From assembly GCA_035274845.1 (NCBI GenBank), contig DATENU010000011.1:186001-250000 (forward strand): a stretch of 64,000 bases of DNA. The letters run 5' to 3'. Position 1 is the first letter of the stretch; each line of letters opens with the position of its first letter. Below the pieces are notes generated by a model. The model had not been told where the DNA came from. It searched no databases and saw only the letters and a program-made list of their open reading frames with translations. This DNA is from Chthoniobacterales bacterium (lineage in GTDB: Bacteria > Verrucomicrobiota > Verrucomicrobiia > Chthoniobacterales > UBA10450). A program made the translations under genes and the position numbers. Of the stretch, positions 9,697 to 17,496 are shown in pieces.

Positions 9697-10398
9697 ATGA
9701 AAGCTTTAGTCGTTTCTGTCGCCCTCCTCGCCGCGCTCACTCTTTCGGCGCGCGGCGATTTCACGATCGTCCAAAAGGTGGAGGGAAAAGAGGTGAAAGG
9801 GAAGCCGCAAACGAACGAGATCACGCTCAAGCTCAAGGGTGACAAGATCCGGATGGATGCGACGCCCCAAATCACCATGATCGTGGACGGCCGGACGGGC
9901 GATACCATAACGTTGCTAAACGACCAGAAGAGAATCGTCCGCATCTCAGGCGACAAAGCGAAGGCGATTGCTGAAATGGCCGCAAAATACGGAGGCACCA
10001 AGGCCGAGAAACCGAAACTTGTGGCTACTGGGAAAAAGATGACCATCAACGGCTACGAAGCCGACGAATACACGGCCGAAGCGAAAGGATTCAAAGCACG
10101 GTATTGGATCGCCCCGACCTATCCAAATTCGGCTTCGATCATGAAGCAATTGCAGGCCAACATTCCGGCAGCCTGGAACGATCTCGCCAAGGGAATGACC
10201 GACTATCGTGATCTGCCCGGCCTTCCCATCCGCACGGAGGTCACGGTTGGCGAAGAAAATATCGTGAGCACGGTGGTGTCGGTGAAAACCGATCCCCTGG
10301 CGGACGCCGAGTTTCTGCCGCCGAAGGATTTTCAGGAAGTAAAGATTCCGAACGAATTGTCCGAGAAACCCGCTCCCGCTCCTCCAACCAAGCCGTAA
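9697..10398 (+). CDS. Exported DUF4412-type protein
   Basis: 233 residues with a clear signal peptide (MKALVVSVALLAALTLSARG). The body has the DUF4412 layout: repeated short beta-like segments, a middle DGRTGDTITLLNDQKRI stretch, and a Tyr-Trp-Ile-Ala segment after a Gly-Tyr-Glu-Ala-Asp-Glu-Tyr region. DUF4412 proteins are periplasmic or outer-membrane associated with unknown role. The Pro/Ala-rich tail ends 4 bp before maf, so the two probably share a transcript. Confidence 0.8.
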   Translation: MKALVVSVALLAALTLSARGDFTIVQKVEGKEVKGKPQTNEITLKLKGDKIRMDATPQITMIVDGRTGDTITLLNDQKRIVRISGDKAKAIAEMAAKYGGTKAEKPKLVATGKKMTINGYEADEYTAEAKGFKARYWIAPTYPNSASIMKQLQANIPAAWNDLAKGMTDYRDLPGLPIRTEVTVGEENIVSTVVSVKTDPLADAEFLPPKDFQEVKIPNELSEKPAPAPPTKP

Positions 10399-10402
10399 TC
10401 GC

Positions 10403-10984
10403 GTGCGGCCGCGTTTTGTTCTCGCCTCCGGGTCGCCGCGCCGGAAACAACTTCTGAGCGAGGCCGGTTATCAGTTTGAAATCATTTCGCCGCCGGGAGA
10501 GGAAGTCGCGCACGATTGGCTGACGATTCGTGAAGTGACAATGTGGAACGCCAGCCGCAAAGCGGCGCGCACGTCCGAGATCTCACCCGACGCCGTAGTC
10601 CTGGCCGCCGACACCCTGGTCACGATCGACCATACGGTTCTCGGCAAACCGGCCGATGTCGATGACGCGGTCAGGATTTTGCAGCGCTTGAGTGGGCGGG
10701 CCCACGAAGTTTGGACGGCGGTGCAAATCAACCATGCGGCCCGGGCCAAATCACAATGCTTTCACGAAATGTCCCGGGTGCATTTTCGCAATCTCGACGA
10801 GGCCGCCATTCGAAAATACTTGGCGAAAATCGATCCGCTCGACAAGGCCGGCGCCTACGCGGCGCAGGGATTTGGCACTGAAATCATCGAGCGGATCGAG
10901 GGTTCCTACAGCAACGTTGTCGGCCTGCCGATGGAAAAGACGACGCGCGCTCTCGCCGCGTTTGGGGTTACGCCGGCCCGCTAG
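10403..10984 (+). CDS. maf: Maf family nucleotide pyrophosphatase
   Basis: 193 residues, GTG start. Maf proteins hydrolyse non-canonical or surplus nucleoside triphosphates (dTTP/UTP or m7GTP) to monophosphates. The signature LASGSPRRKQLL is at residues 7-18, and the ADTLV and GKPAD motifs follow. The C-terminal region with GAYAAQGFGTEIIERIEGSYSNVVGLP is complete. Length is normal for the family. The exact subfamily (dTTP/UTP versus m7GTP) is inferred from GAYAAQG, which favours YhdE-like dTTP/UTP activity. Confidence 0.93.
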   Translation: MRPRFVLASGSPRRKQLLSEAGYQFEIISPPGEEVAHDWLTIREVTMWNASRKAARTSEISPDAVVLAADTLVTIDHTVLGKPADVDDAVRILQRLSGRAHEVWTAVQINHAARAKSQCFHEMSRVHFRNLDEAAIRKYLAKIDPLDKAGAYAAQGFGTEIIERIEGSYSNVVGLPMEKTTRALAAFGVTPAR

Positions 10985-11031
10985 TTTTTCTCAATCGCGC
11001 GCCAGGGCTTGGGGAACCGGGCCGGTCGGGC

Positions 11032-11433
11032 TTACTCGGCGACCGTGGCGCTCGCACGATGGCAGACCTCGAGCTTGTTGCCATCGGGGTCTTCGAAGAA
11101 AACCGCGTAGTAACCGGGACTGTATTCGACGCAAAGCTCCGGTCCTTCTATATTCCTGGCCCCGGCCCGGCGAACCGCCTCCGCCGCCTTGTCCACGGCC
11201 TCGCGACTTGGCGCCCAGAACGCGATCCTGTTTCCGTTCGGTCGATGGTCGGCCTCCTCGGTGAACCCAAAGAAGTCGACCGCGATTTCGCCTTCTCCTT
11301 CGAACAAGCCCCATTGGGAGCCGCTCTTGTCCACGCGGAAACCAATCGCCGGCAGGATTTGCGAATAAAAACGCTGGGCCGCCTCCCGGTTTTTCACTCG
11401 AAGATCAATGTGATCGAAAAGGCGCGTGCTCAT
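11032..11433 (-). CDS. Glyoxalase/VOC family protein
   Basis: 133 residues forming a single VOC module of two beta-alpha-beta-beta-beta units. The first unit starts FDHIDLRVKNREAAQRFY, with His as likely metal ligand. The second unit ends YYAVFFEDPDGNKLEVCH, with Glu as likely ligand. VOC proteins bind metal and act on diverse small molecules (glyoxalase, dioxygenase, antibiotic binding); the substrate cannot be read from sequence. Convergent with maf, single-gene transcript. Confidence 0.85.
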   Translation of the reverse strand: MSTRLFDHIDLRVKNREAAQRFYSQILPAIGFRVDKSGSQWGLFEGEGEIAVDFFGFTEEADHRPNGNRIAFWAPSREAVDKAAEAVRRAGARNIEGPELCVEYSPGYYAVFFEDPDGNKLEVCHRASATVAE

Positions 11434-11977
11434 GATTGGATTTTCACGTAATCGCGCTTGTTGTCTACCTGGGCGATCCTGCGGCTATAGCTACGCTGGC
11501 GCAAGGCGCGTCCTTCGCCCCGCTGGGGCTTGGGATGCTGTCATGCTTTCCCGGAGTTCGCTCCGCTCACTCCGGGCTTTAATCCTTCGTGCCTATGGCA
11601 CTTGCAGCGCCACGGGAAAGCCCGGAACAGGCGCCAGATTAGGCTACGGCGCTGCCGCATGGCATAGAAGCCCGTAACGGGCACCGGATCAATACTTCGT
11701 GCCTACGGCACTGCAGAGTCAGCGGAAAGCCCGGAACGGCCGCCGGATTAGGCTAAGGCGCTGCCGAATTGCAGAGAAGCCCAGAACGGGCGCCGGATTA
11801 CAGCCGGAGGGGAGCGAAGCGAACCTCCGGAGAGACCGATTGTTAAGAGAACGTAGCCCCGAAGGGGCGGCGGAACGCTGCGCCATCGCGAAAGCTCACG
11901 CCAGTCCGCGTTCGCTGGAGGCGCCTCGCTGTGTCGGGGCGCGCAGTGGGAAGCGGCACGGCGAGCCAGCGTCGTGG
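11434..11977 (+). repeat. Degenerate short-repeat region
   Basis: 544 bp with no supported gene. Four imperfect copies of an AAGCCCGGAACGGGCGCCGGAT-type unit start at 11618, 11668, 11727 and 11777 (spacings 50, 59, 50), mixed with GTGCCTACGGCACT hairpins (11589 and 11699 areas) and a CCGGAGGGGAGCGAAGCGAACCTCCGG palindrome near 11812. Such runs could fold extensively as RNA. Some frames are open across them, but composition and lack of homology argue against coding. Confidence 0.7.
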
Positions 11978-12388
11978 CTACGCTTTCCGGTTCTCCCGCC
12001 GGATCATCAGCTTCAGTCCGGACCAGGTGTCATCGACCGCGCAAACTTTGATGTCCACGAATCCGAGCGGGAGACAGACTTCCCGAATGATGTCCTCGGT
12101 AATGTCGCTGGCCACGCCGGACGCTTTCTTCGGCCAGGAAACCCAGAGAACACCGGCGTCATCGAGCACTCCGCGGAGCCGCGTGAGTTCGTTTTCCAAA
12201 ACGCGGCGCTCGGTCGCGAAGAGATGAACGAATCCCGCACCCGCAGTCGCTTTGTCGACAAACGAAACTCCCGCCGGCAACGGAGCGAGCAGCTTGCGAT
12301 AGCCGGCCGGAGCATTGAGCGCGGCGACCTTCGTTCCCGCCTTGATCCCAAGCTTTTGAGCGAGTGGCGTTTTCGAGTAACCAGCCAT
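11978..12388 (-). CDS. DUF3052 family protein
   Basis: 136 residues. The start at 12388 gives MAGYSKTPLAQKLGIKAG, the usual DUF3052 N-terminus; AGGG precedes it. The open frame continues far upstream but there it is antisense to the HlyD gene. Family members are small cytoplasmic proteins of unknown function with a conserved WVSWPKK segment, here at about residue 84, followed by an ITEDIIRE segment. Divergently transcribed from the exporter operon with a 45-bp gap, so the two probably share a promoter region. Confidence 0.85.
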   Translation of the reverse strand: MAGYSKTPLAQKLGIKAGTKVAALNAPAGYRKLLAPLPAGVSFVDKATAGAGFVHLFATERRVLENELTRLRGVLDDAGVLWVSWPKKASGVASDITEDIIREVCLPLGFVDIKVCAVDDTWSGLKLMIRRENRKA

Positions 12389-12433
12389 TTCCCTTTTTAG
12401 TGTTTCCTGCGCATAATATCGCGCAACTTCAAA

Positions 12434-13276
12434 ATGCGTTTTCTCTTCGCCATTGCCGTTTGCGCAGTCGCTCTCCTGGCCGGTTGCCGCCGCCAGAGCA
12501 ACGCGGTTTCCGGAACGATCGAAGTGGATGAAGTCCACGTCGCTTCCCGTTCCGCCGGCCGGGTAGAAAAGATTTACGCCTGGGAAGGCGATACCCTGAA
12601 AGCCGGGGCCGTCATCGTCCAACTTGAAGCGTCCGAAATGCAGGCGCGGCGCTCCCTCGCGGCGGCCCAGATCAACACCGCGCAGCACGACGTGGAGGCG
12701 CAGGCGGCGCAGTTGGAATTCCTCAAGGCCGACGCCCAGCGACAGCAGGACCTTTTGAAGCGCAATACCGTTTCGCCAAGCGAAGCCGAACGCGCCGTCA
12801 GCGCCGCCAAAGCCCAGGAAAAAAGTCTTGCCGCCGCTCGGGCCCGGGTCGAGCAGGCGCAGGCTCAGCTGGCCGACATGGACGCCCAAATCCAGGAAAT
12901 GAAAATCGTCGCGCCGACGGAGTCGGTCCTGGAAATCCTCAGCGTAAAAGTGGGCGACGTTCTTCCGGAGAATCGCGAAGTCGCCACGCTCATTTTGCCG
13001 CAGTATCTCTGGGTTCGCGTTTATGTGCCGGAACCGTGGCTTGGCTTGATCAAGCTTGGCGACTCGGTTCAAGTGCGCGTCGATTCGTATCCGGGCCGCG
13101 ATTTTTCCGGCACGGTCGAGCAGATCAATCGCAAGGCTGAATTCACCCCGCGCAACGTCCAGACCGTCGAAGATCGCATCAAGCAAGTCTTCGGCGTGAA
13201 AATCCGATTGGACAACAAAGAGGATAAACTGCGCGCCGGCATGTCCGCCGACATTTTTTTCCCGGATGTGAAATGA
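12434..13276 (+). CDS. HlyD-family membrane fusion lipoprotein (YbhG-like)
   Basis: 280 residues. A short signal peptide ends in a lipobox (LLAGC, Cys near 18). A biotinyl-lipoyl-like half motif (SAGRVEKIYAWEGDTLKAG) follows, then an Ala/Gln-rich coiled-coil hairpin at about 70-155, the second lipoyl half and a beta-barrel domain ending FFPDVK. It acts as the periplasmic adaptor of an ABC exporter. The stop overlaps the ATPase start (ATGA). The arrangement resembles E. coli ybhGFSR but with one ATPase and one permease. Confidence 0.9.
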   Translation: MRFLFAIAVCAVALLAGCRRQSNAVSGTIEVDEVHVASRSAGRVEKIYAWEGDTLKAGAVIVQLEASEMQARRSLAAAQINTAQHDVEAQAAQLEFLKADAQRQQDLLKRNTVSPSEAERAVSAAKAQEKSLAAARARVEQAQAQLADMDAQIQEMKIVAPTESVLEILSVKVGDVLPENREVATLILPQYLWVRVYVPEPWLGLIKLGDSVQVRVDSYPGRDFSGTVEQINRKAEFTPRNVQTVEDRIKQVFGVKIRLDNKEDKLRAGMSADIFFPDVK

Positions 13277-14238
13277 ACGACGGGATGATCGAATGCGAGG
13301 GGCTGACCAAGCGCTTCGGGAATTTCACCGCGGTCGACCACGTCAGTTTCTCTGTTGCCCGCGGCTCGATCTTCGGCTTTCTCGGCCCAAACGGCTCGGG
13401 TAAATCCACCGTCATTCGGATGCTCTGCGGCATCCTGGAGCCAACGGAAGGCACCGCGCGCATTGGGGGACACGACATTCTCCGCGAAGGGGAGGCGACC
13501 AAGGAAATGATCGGCTACATGTCGCAAAAGTTCTCGCTCTACGATGAGCTGACCGTGAACGAAAATCTCATCTTTTCCGGCAAGCTCTATAGCCTCCCCG
13601 ACCGCGAATTGAAGCGGCGGCGGGATGACCTGATCGCGATCACGCATCTTGAACCGTATCTCGGCCGGCGGGCCGCTCTTCTTTCCGGCGGCTGGCGCCA
13701 GCGCCTTGCCATGGCCTGCGCGCTCATGCATCACCCCACGGTCCTCTTCCTTGATGAACCCACGGCCGGGATCGATCCGGTGGCGCGGCGCGAACTGTGG
13801 GACCTGCTCTTCGAATTCGCGGGTCAGGGAATGACGCTCTTCGTTACCACCCACTACATGGATGAGGCCGAGCGCTGCTCGCACGTCGGTTACATTTACA
13901 ACTCAAGGCTGATCGTCTGCGGCGAGCCGGACGACTTGAAAAAGCTGCCGGAAGTCAGTCCGCCGGGCACGCGTCGTCTGGATGTGACCTGCGATCACGT
14001 AACCGTCGCTTTGCGCGCCATGCGGGGGGTGAAAGGCGTCCTGAATGCCACCGTCTTCGGCCAATCGATGCACCTGCTCGTGGACGAAACTGTTCGGCGC
14101 CAGGAGATCGACGACAAGTTGCGGAGCGTCGGGATCGCGAGTTCCGAAATCCATGAGATCGGGCCGTCGCTCGAGGATGTTTTCGTGACCCTCACCGCGA
14201 AGCACGCCGGCGAAAACCATCAGGAGAAAGCGGCGTGA
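13273..14238 (+). CDS. ABC exporter ATP-binding protein
   Basis: 321 residues. Walker A is GPNGSGKST near 39-47, the Q-loop is in GYMSQKFSLYDELTV, the signature reads LLSGGWRQRLAMA, Walker B is VLFLDEPTAGID, and the switch His is in TTHYMDEAE. About 100 residues after the NBD form the accessory domain typical of ABC-2 drug/lipid exporters (CcmA/YbhF type). It energises the permease encoded downstream. Substrate unknown. Confidence 0.93.
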   Translation: MNDGMIECEGLTKRFGNFTAVDHVSFSVARGSIFGFLGPNGSGKSTVIRMLCGILEPTEGTARIGGHDILREGEATKEMIGYMSQKFSLYDELTVNENLIFSGKLYSLPDRELKRRRDDLIAITHLEPYLGRRAALLSGGWRQRLAMACALMHHPTVLFLDEPTAGIDPVARRELWDLLFEFAGQGMTLFVTTHYMDEAERCSHVGYIYNSRLIVCGEPDDLKKLPEVSPPGTRRLDVTCDHVTVALRAMRGVKGVLNATVFGQSMHLLVDETVRRQEIDDKLRSVGIASSEIHEIGPSLEDVFVTLTAKHAGENHQEKAA

Positions 14239-14243
14239 ACAGG

Positions 14244-14362
14244 CTCTTCTGTAGCCGTCGCCCTGCCTGCCACGCCGAAGCGGTGCGAAGGCGGGTGGGC
14301 GACGCTGATTTTGCGGCCATGCTCATTCTGACGCTTCGCACAGCGAAGCGGCTACAGAAGAG
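14244..14362 (+). repeat. Palindromic element inside exporter operon
   Basis: 14-bp perfect terminal inverted repeat CTCTTCTGTAGCCG (14244-14257) / CGGCTACAGAAGAG (14349-14362) enclosing further GAAGCGG/GCTTCGC complementarities. It fills most of the 138-bp gap between ATPase and permease genes, otherwise tightly spaced. It might attenuate permease expression. Confidence 0.8.
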
Positions 14363-14376
14363 ACGGTGAAGATGCC

Positions 14377-15501
14377 ATGAAGCGCGCCCCTTTCCGCGGA
14401 CTGAACGCGATCCTGTTCAAGGAGTTCATCACGGTCCTGCGCGACCCGATGACGCTCTTCTTCATGCTTTTTCCGCCGCTAGTCGAGATGATCGCCTTCG
14501 GTTACGCGCTCGATAACGACGTGAAACACATGCCGATGGCGATCCTGAATGAGGACCGCACCGTCGAGAGCCGGCAGTTTCTCGATCGTTTTGTGAACAC
14601 GGAAACTTTCCGCATCGTCGGCGAAGTCCAGAACGTCGAGGAGATGGCGAGCGAAATCCGGAAGGGCCGCGCCACCGTCGGCATGCAGATTCCGCCGCAC
14701 TTCACTCGCGACTTGCGGAGTGGACACCCGGCGCAGGTGCAATTGTTGATCGACGGCTCGAACTCGACGACGGCCCTGCAAGCGCTAAACACAGCGCTGG
14801 GCATTGCCCTCACTCAGTCCGTCGAAATGATGATGCGTGACACTGGCCGGCGCACGGTGCCGGTCGAGATTCGCCCCCAGATGCTCTACAACCCGACGAT
14901 GCGGAGCCCGAACTTTTTCGTGCCGGGCGTGATCGGCATCGTTTTGCAAATCGGGACTACGTTTGCCACCGCCATGGCCGTGGTGCGGGAGCGCGAGCGT
15001 GGCACCCTCGAGCAACTGCTCGTTAGTCCATTGAGCCGCTGGGGCCTGATGCTGGGCAAACTCGTGCCCTATCTCTGCATCGGCATGCTCATGGCGATTT
15101 TGCTCTTCTCGATCATGCGTTTTCTTTTTGCCGTGCCGATCGCGGGCAATGTCGTCGCCCTGCTCTTCGCGACGTTCGTTTACTGTTTCGCTCTGCTCAG
15201 CATCGGCCTGTTCGTCGGCACCAAAGCCGAGAACCAGATGCAGGCGCTTCAGATGTCGATGATGTTCGTGTTGCCGAGTGTCTTCTTCTCCGGCTTCATC
15301 TTTCCCCGCGAAACGATGCCCTGGATCTTCTACGCGCTCGGCTCGATCCTGCCGACCACCTATTTCATCTCGCTCACTCGCGCCATCATTCTCCGCGGCG
15401 CGATGTTCTTCGAATACTGGCATTCCCTCGCCATCCTCTCCGGCATGGCGGTGTTCCTCTTCTGCGTCTGCGCTTTGAGGTTTCGAAAGAAGATCGGTTA
15501 G
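14377..15501 (+). CDS. ABC-2 type exporter permease
   Basis: 374 residues. The layout is typical of ABC-2 permeases of the YhhJ/YbhR type: one N-terminal helix (TLFFMLFPPLVEMIAFGYAL), a large periplasmic domain at about 50-180, then five C-terminal helices from FFVPGVIGIVLQIGTTFATA onward. The signature ABC-2 stretch VVRERERGTLEQLLVSPLSRW is at about 205-225. It is the membrane component for the ATPase and HlyD adaptor. The cargo may be drugs, lipids or polysaccharide. Confidence 0.92.
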   Translation: MKRAPFRGLNAILFKEFITVLRDPMTLFFMLFPPLVEMIAFGYALDNDVKHMPMAILNEDRTVESRQFLDRFVNTETFRIVGEVQNVEEMASEIRKGRATVGMQIPPHFTRDLRSGHPAQVQLLIDGSNSTTALQALNTALGIALTQSVEMMMRDTGRRTVPVEIRPQMLYNPTMRSPNFFVPGVIGIVLQIGTTFATAMAVVRERERGTLEQLLVSPLSRWGLMLGKLVPYLCIGMLMAILLFSIMRFLFAVPIAGNVVALLFATFVYCFALLSIGLFVGTKAENQMQALQMSMMFVLPSVFFSGFIFPRETMPWIFYALGSILPTTYFISLTRAIILRGAMFFEYWHSLAILSGMAVFLFCVCALRFRKKIG

Positions 15502-15518
15502 CTGTTCCGAACGATCAT

Positions 15519-17465
15519 CTATTGCAGGTTGTAAACCTCAACCAAACTCAGCCCGGCGGTATTATTCTTTCCCCGGACAATAGCGGTGTAGTTGGCGGGT
15601 GGAAGTCTCCGGACGAGGGCCGATTCCATTTCATTATATGGGGTAAGGCGGGTCGCGGAGATCTCTTCTTGCTGATAGCTGCCATCAGGCCGCCACTTCC
15701 AGTCGTCATTGAAAGCGATCACATTTCCATTCGCGTCGTACAGCTCCAGGGTCGGATCCGCCAGGGTGTAGTTCATCGGGATTGATGGACCAAGGGCGCG
15801 CACGAGGACGTTCGCGGAGCCGAGCGAACTCCCTCCGCCGACGATCACCCCGGCGATCATCACGTTGTCGTCATTCTCGACATAGCCGCGCGTGCTGATA
15901 TTCGCCAGCCTCGAATCGGCAGGCTCGTCGAGGTCATAAATCTCGACCGAACCGACGCCGGTCTCGCCGTTCTTGCCGGAAAGGACTACCGTATAGGCCC
16001 CGGGGTTGATGGTTCCCCAGAGCGCGGATTCCAAATCATTGCCAGGGGCGAGTCCACTATCGCTGATCTGCTGCCTGGTGGCGGCGTCTTTCCAATTGTC
16101 ATTGGTGCCGAGTAATTCGCCTGACGGACCGTGAACTTCGATCACCGGGTCGGCGAGCGCTCCTGGCACCGGCACCGACGGCCCCATCCCGCGAACAATC
16201 ACCGTCTTTTGCGCAGTTCCAGCGATAATAAAACCTGCGATCAGAACATAATTTTCGGTCTGAACATGCATCCGGGTTGAGAGGTTCAGAAGCGTCGGAA
16301 CGGCGTTCACATAAAGCTCCGTGCTGGCACGTGTGCTCCCTCCCGCGATGAGCACCGTGCCGTCTGGCAGTAAAGTCGCCGTATGCTCTTCGCGTGTGGT
16401 GACGAGGCCGCCCGTCGGCATCCAAGTCTCGGTGGTGGGGTCGAATAATTCGGCTGTCCCCACAGAGCCGCTTTGGTGATCAAAGAAGCCTCCAGCAATG
16501 AGTACCTTCTTGCTCGGCAGGAGTGTCGCGGTGTGGCCACCGCGCGATCTGGCAAGATTGGCGGTTGTTCTCCATGTTCCCGTCGTAGGATTGTAAATCT
16601 CCGCGCTAGAAAGCTCGTCGCCATCGTTGAAACCTGCGGCGGCCAGCACCTCGCCATTGGGCATGAGCGTGGCGGTGTGACCTGAGCGGCCGAAGTTGAG
16701 ACTGCCGGTCGAAGACCAGTTCCCGGTGGCCGGATCGTAGAGCTCTACCGTGGTGACCCGAGGATTGCCATCTTGTCCAGAAAAGCGGGGACGGCCTCCA
16801 ACCACGAGCACTTTGCCGCTGGCAAGCAAGGTCGAGGTGTGATCGCCGCGGGCGGCTCCGAGGCTTCCGGTAATGGTCCAGGTTCCCGTCGCTGGATCGT
16901 ACAGCTCAGCGCTGGAGAGCGCGCTATAATTTGCGCCGGGGGAACCGCCTTGAAGGCCTCCTGTGACCAGGACCTTGCCATTAGGTAGCAAGGTCGCGGC
17001 GTGGGACCGGCGCTGAGTGTTCAGTCTTCCAGTCGGCATCCAGGTCCCGGTCGCCGGATCGTAGAGTTCGGCGGTTGCCAAATCCCCCCCGGTGTTGCGA
17101 CCTCCGACGAGCAACACCTTGCCGTCTGGGAGCAGGGTTGCGGTGTGACTGGTGCGACCGTTGATCAGACTTCCGGTCGCACTCCAACTTCGGCTCGCGG
17201 GATCGTACAATTCTGCGCTGTCGATGATGGTGCCGGAAAAGCCGTCGGCGATGTCACCGCCGGCAACGAGTACTCTTCCATCAGACAGCAATGTTGCCGT
17301 GTGAGCCCTCCGGACCTGCGCGAGGTTGCCCGTGGTTTCAAACCCAGCCGATCGCGCGTGGCAGGGTTGTGCGACGAGTATCAGCCCCACACCCAGAAAA
17401 AGGGTGAGGCAGACGGGCGAGCGGAGAGCGCGCTCCAAACGGAAGGCAGATGGAAATGGGAACAT
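15519..17465 (-). CDS. Secreted kelch-repeat protein with paired C-terminal module
   Basis: 648 residues from the ATG at 17465; a TTG at 17474 is an alternative. A signal peptide ends near CHARSAG. Seven kelch-like repeats of about 50-60 residues follow, each with HTATLLPDGKVLVAGG and SAELYDPATGTW signatures, predicting a seven-bladed beta-propeller. The last 257 residues are two copies of a roughly 120-residue module (NLSTR..., GFII.G, VRGMGPS, NDNW, LAPGNDLESAL, PGAYT, VEIYDL). The protein ends two residues after the second VEVY. Tandem paralogue of the next gene upstream. Likely surface or extracellular; ligand unknown. Confidence 0.88.
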   Translation of the reverse strand: MFPFPSAFRLERALRSPVCLTLFLGVGLILVAQPCHARSAGFETTGNLAQVRRAHTATLLSDGRVLVAGGDIADGFSGTIIDSAELYDPASRSWSATGSLINGRTSHTATLLPDGKVLLVGGRNTGGDLATAELYDPATGTWMPTGRLNTQRRSHAATLLPNGKVLVTGGLQGGSPGANYSALSSAELYDPATGTWTITGSLGAARGDHTSTLLASGKVLVVGGRPRFSGQDGNPRVTTVELYDPATGNWSSTGSLNFGRSGHTATLMPNGEVLAAAGFNDGDELSSAEIYNPTTGTWRTTANLARSRGGHTATLLPSKKVLIAGGFFDHQSGSVGTAELFDPTTETWMPTGGLVTTREEHTATLLPDGTVLIAGGSTRASTELYVNAVPTLLNLSTRMHVQTENYVLIAGFIIAGTAQKTVIVRGMGPSVPVPGALADPVIEVHGPSGELLGTNDNWKDAATRQQISDSGLAPGNDLESALWGTINPGAYTVVLSGKNGETGVGSVEIYDLDEPADSRLANISTRGYVENDDNVMIAGVIVGGGSSLGSANVLVRALGPSIPMNYTLADPTLELYDANGNVIAFNDDWKWRPDGSYQQEEISATRLTPYNEMESALVRRLPPANYTAIVRGKNNTAGLSLVEVYNLQ

Positions 17466-17496
17466 GACAGTCAACTGTATCTAAAGATCGCGTAGA

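Noticed and set aside
11471..12400. Open frames 11426-11677 and 11699-12400 (+)
   Set aside because: They run through short repeats and over the antisense DUF3052 gene; no domain or credible start signal.
12389..13186. Upstream extension of the DUF3052 frame
   Set aside because: Antisense to the HlyD gene; homology begins at MAGYSKTPLAQK (12388).
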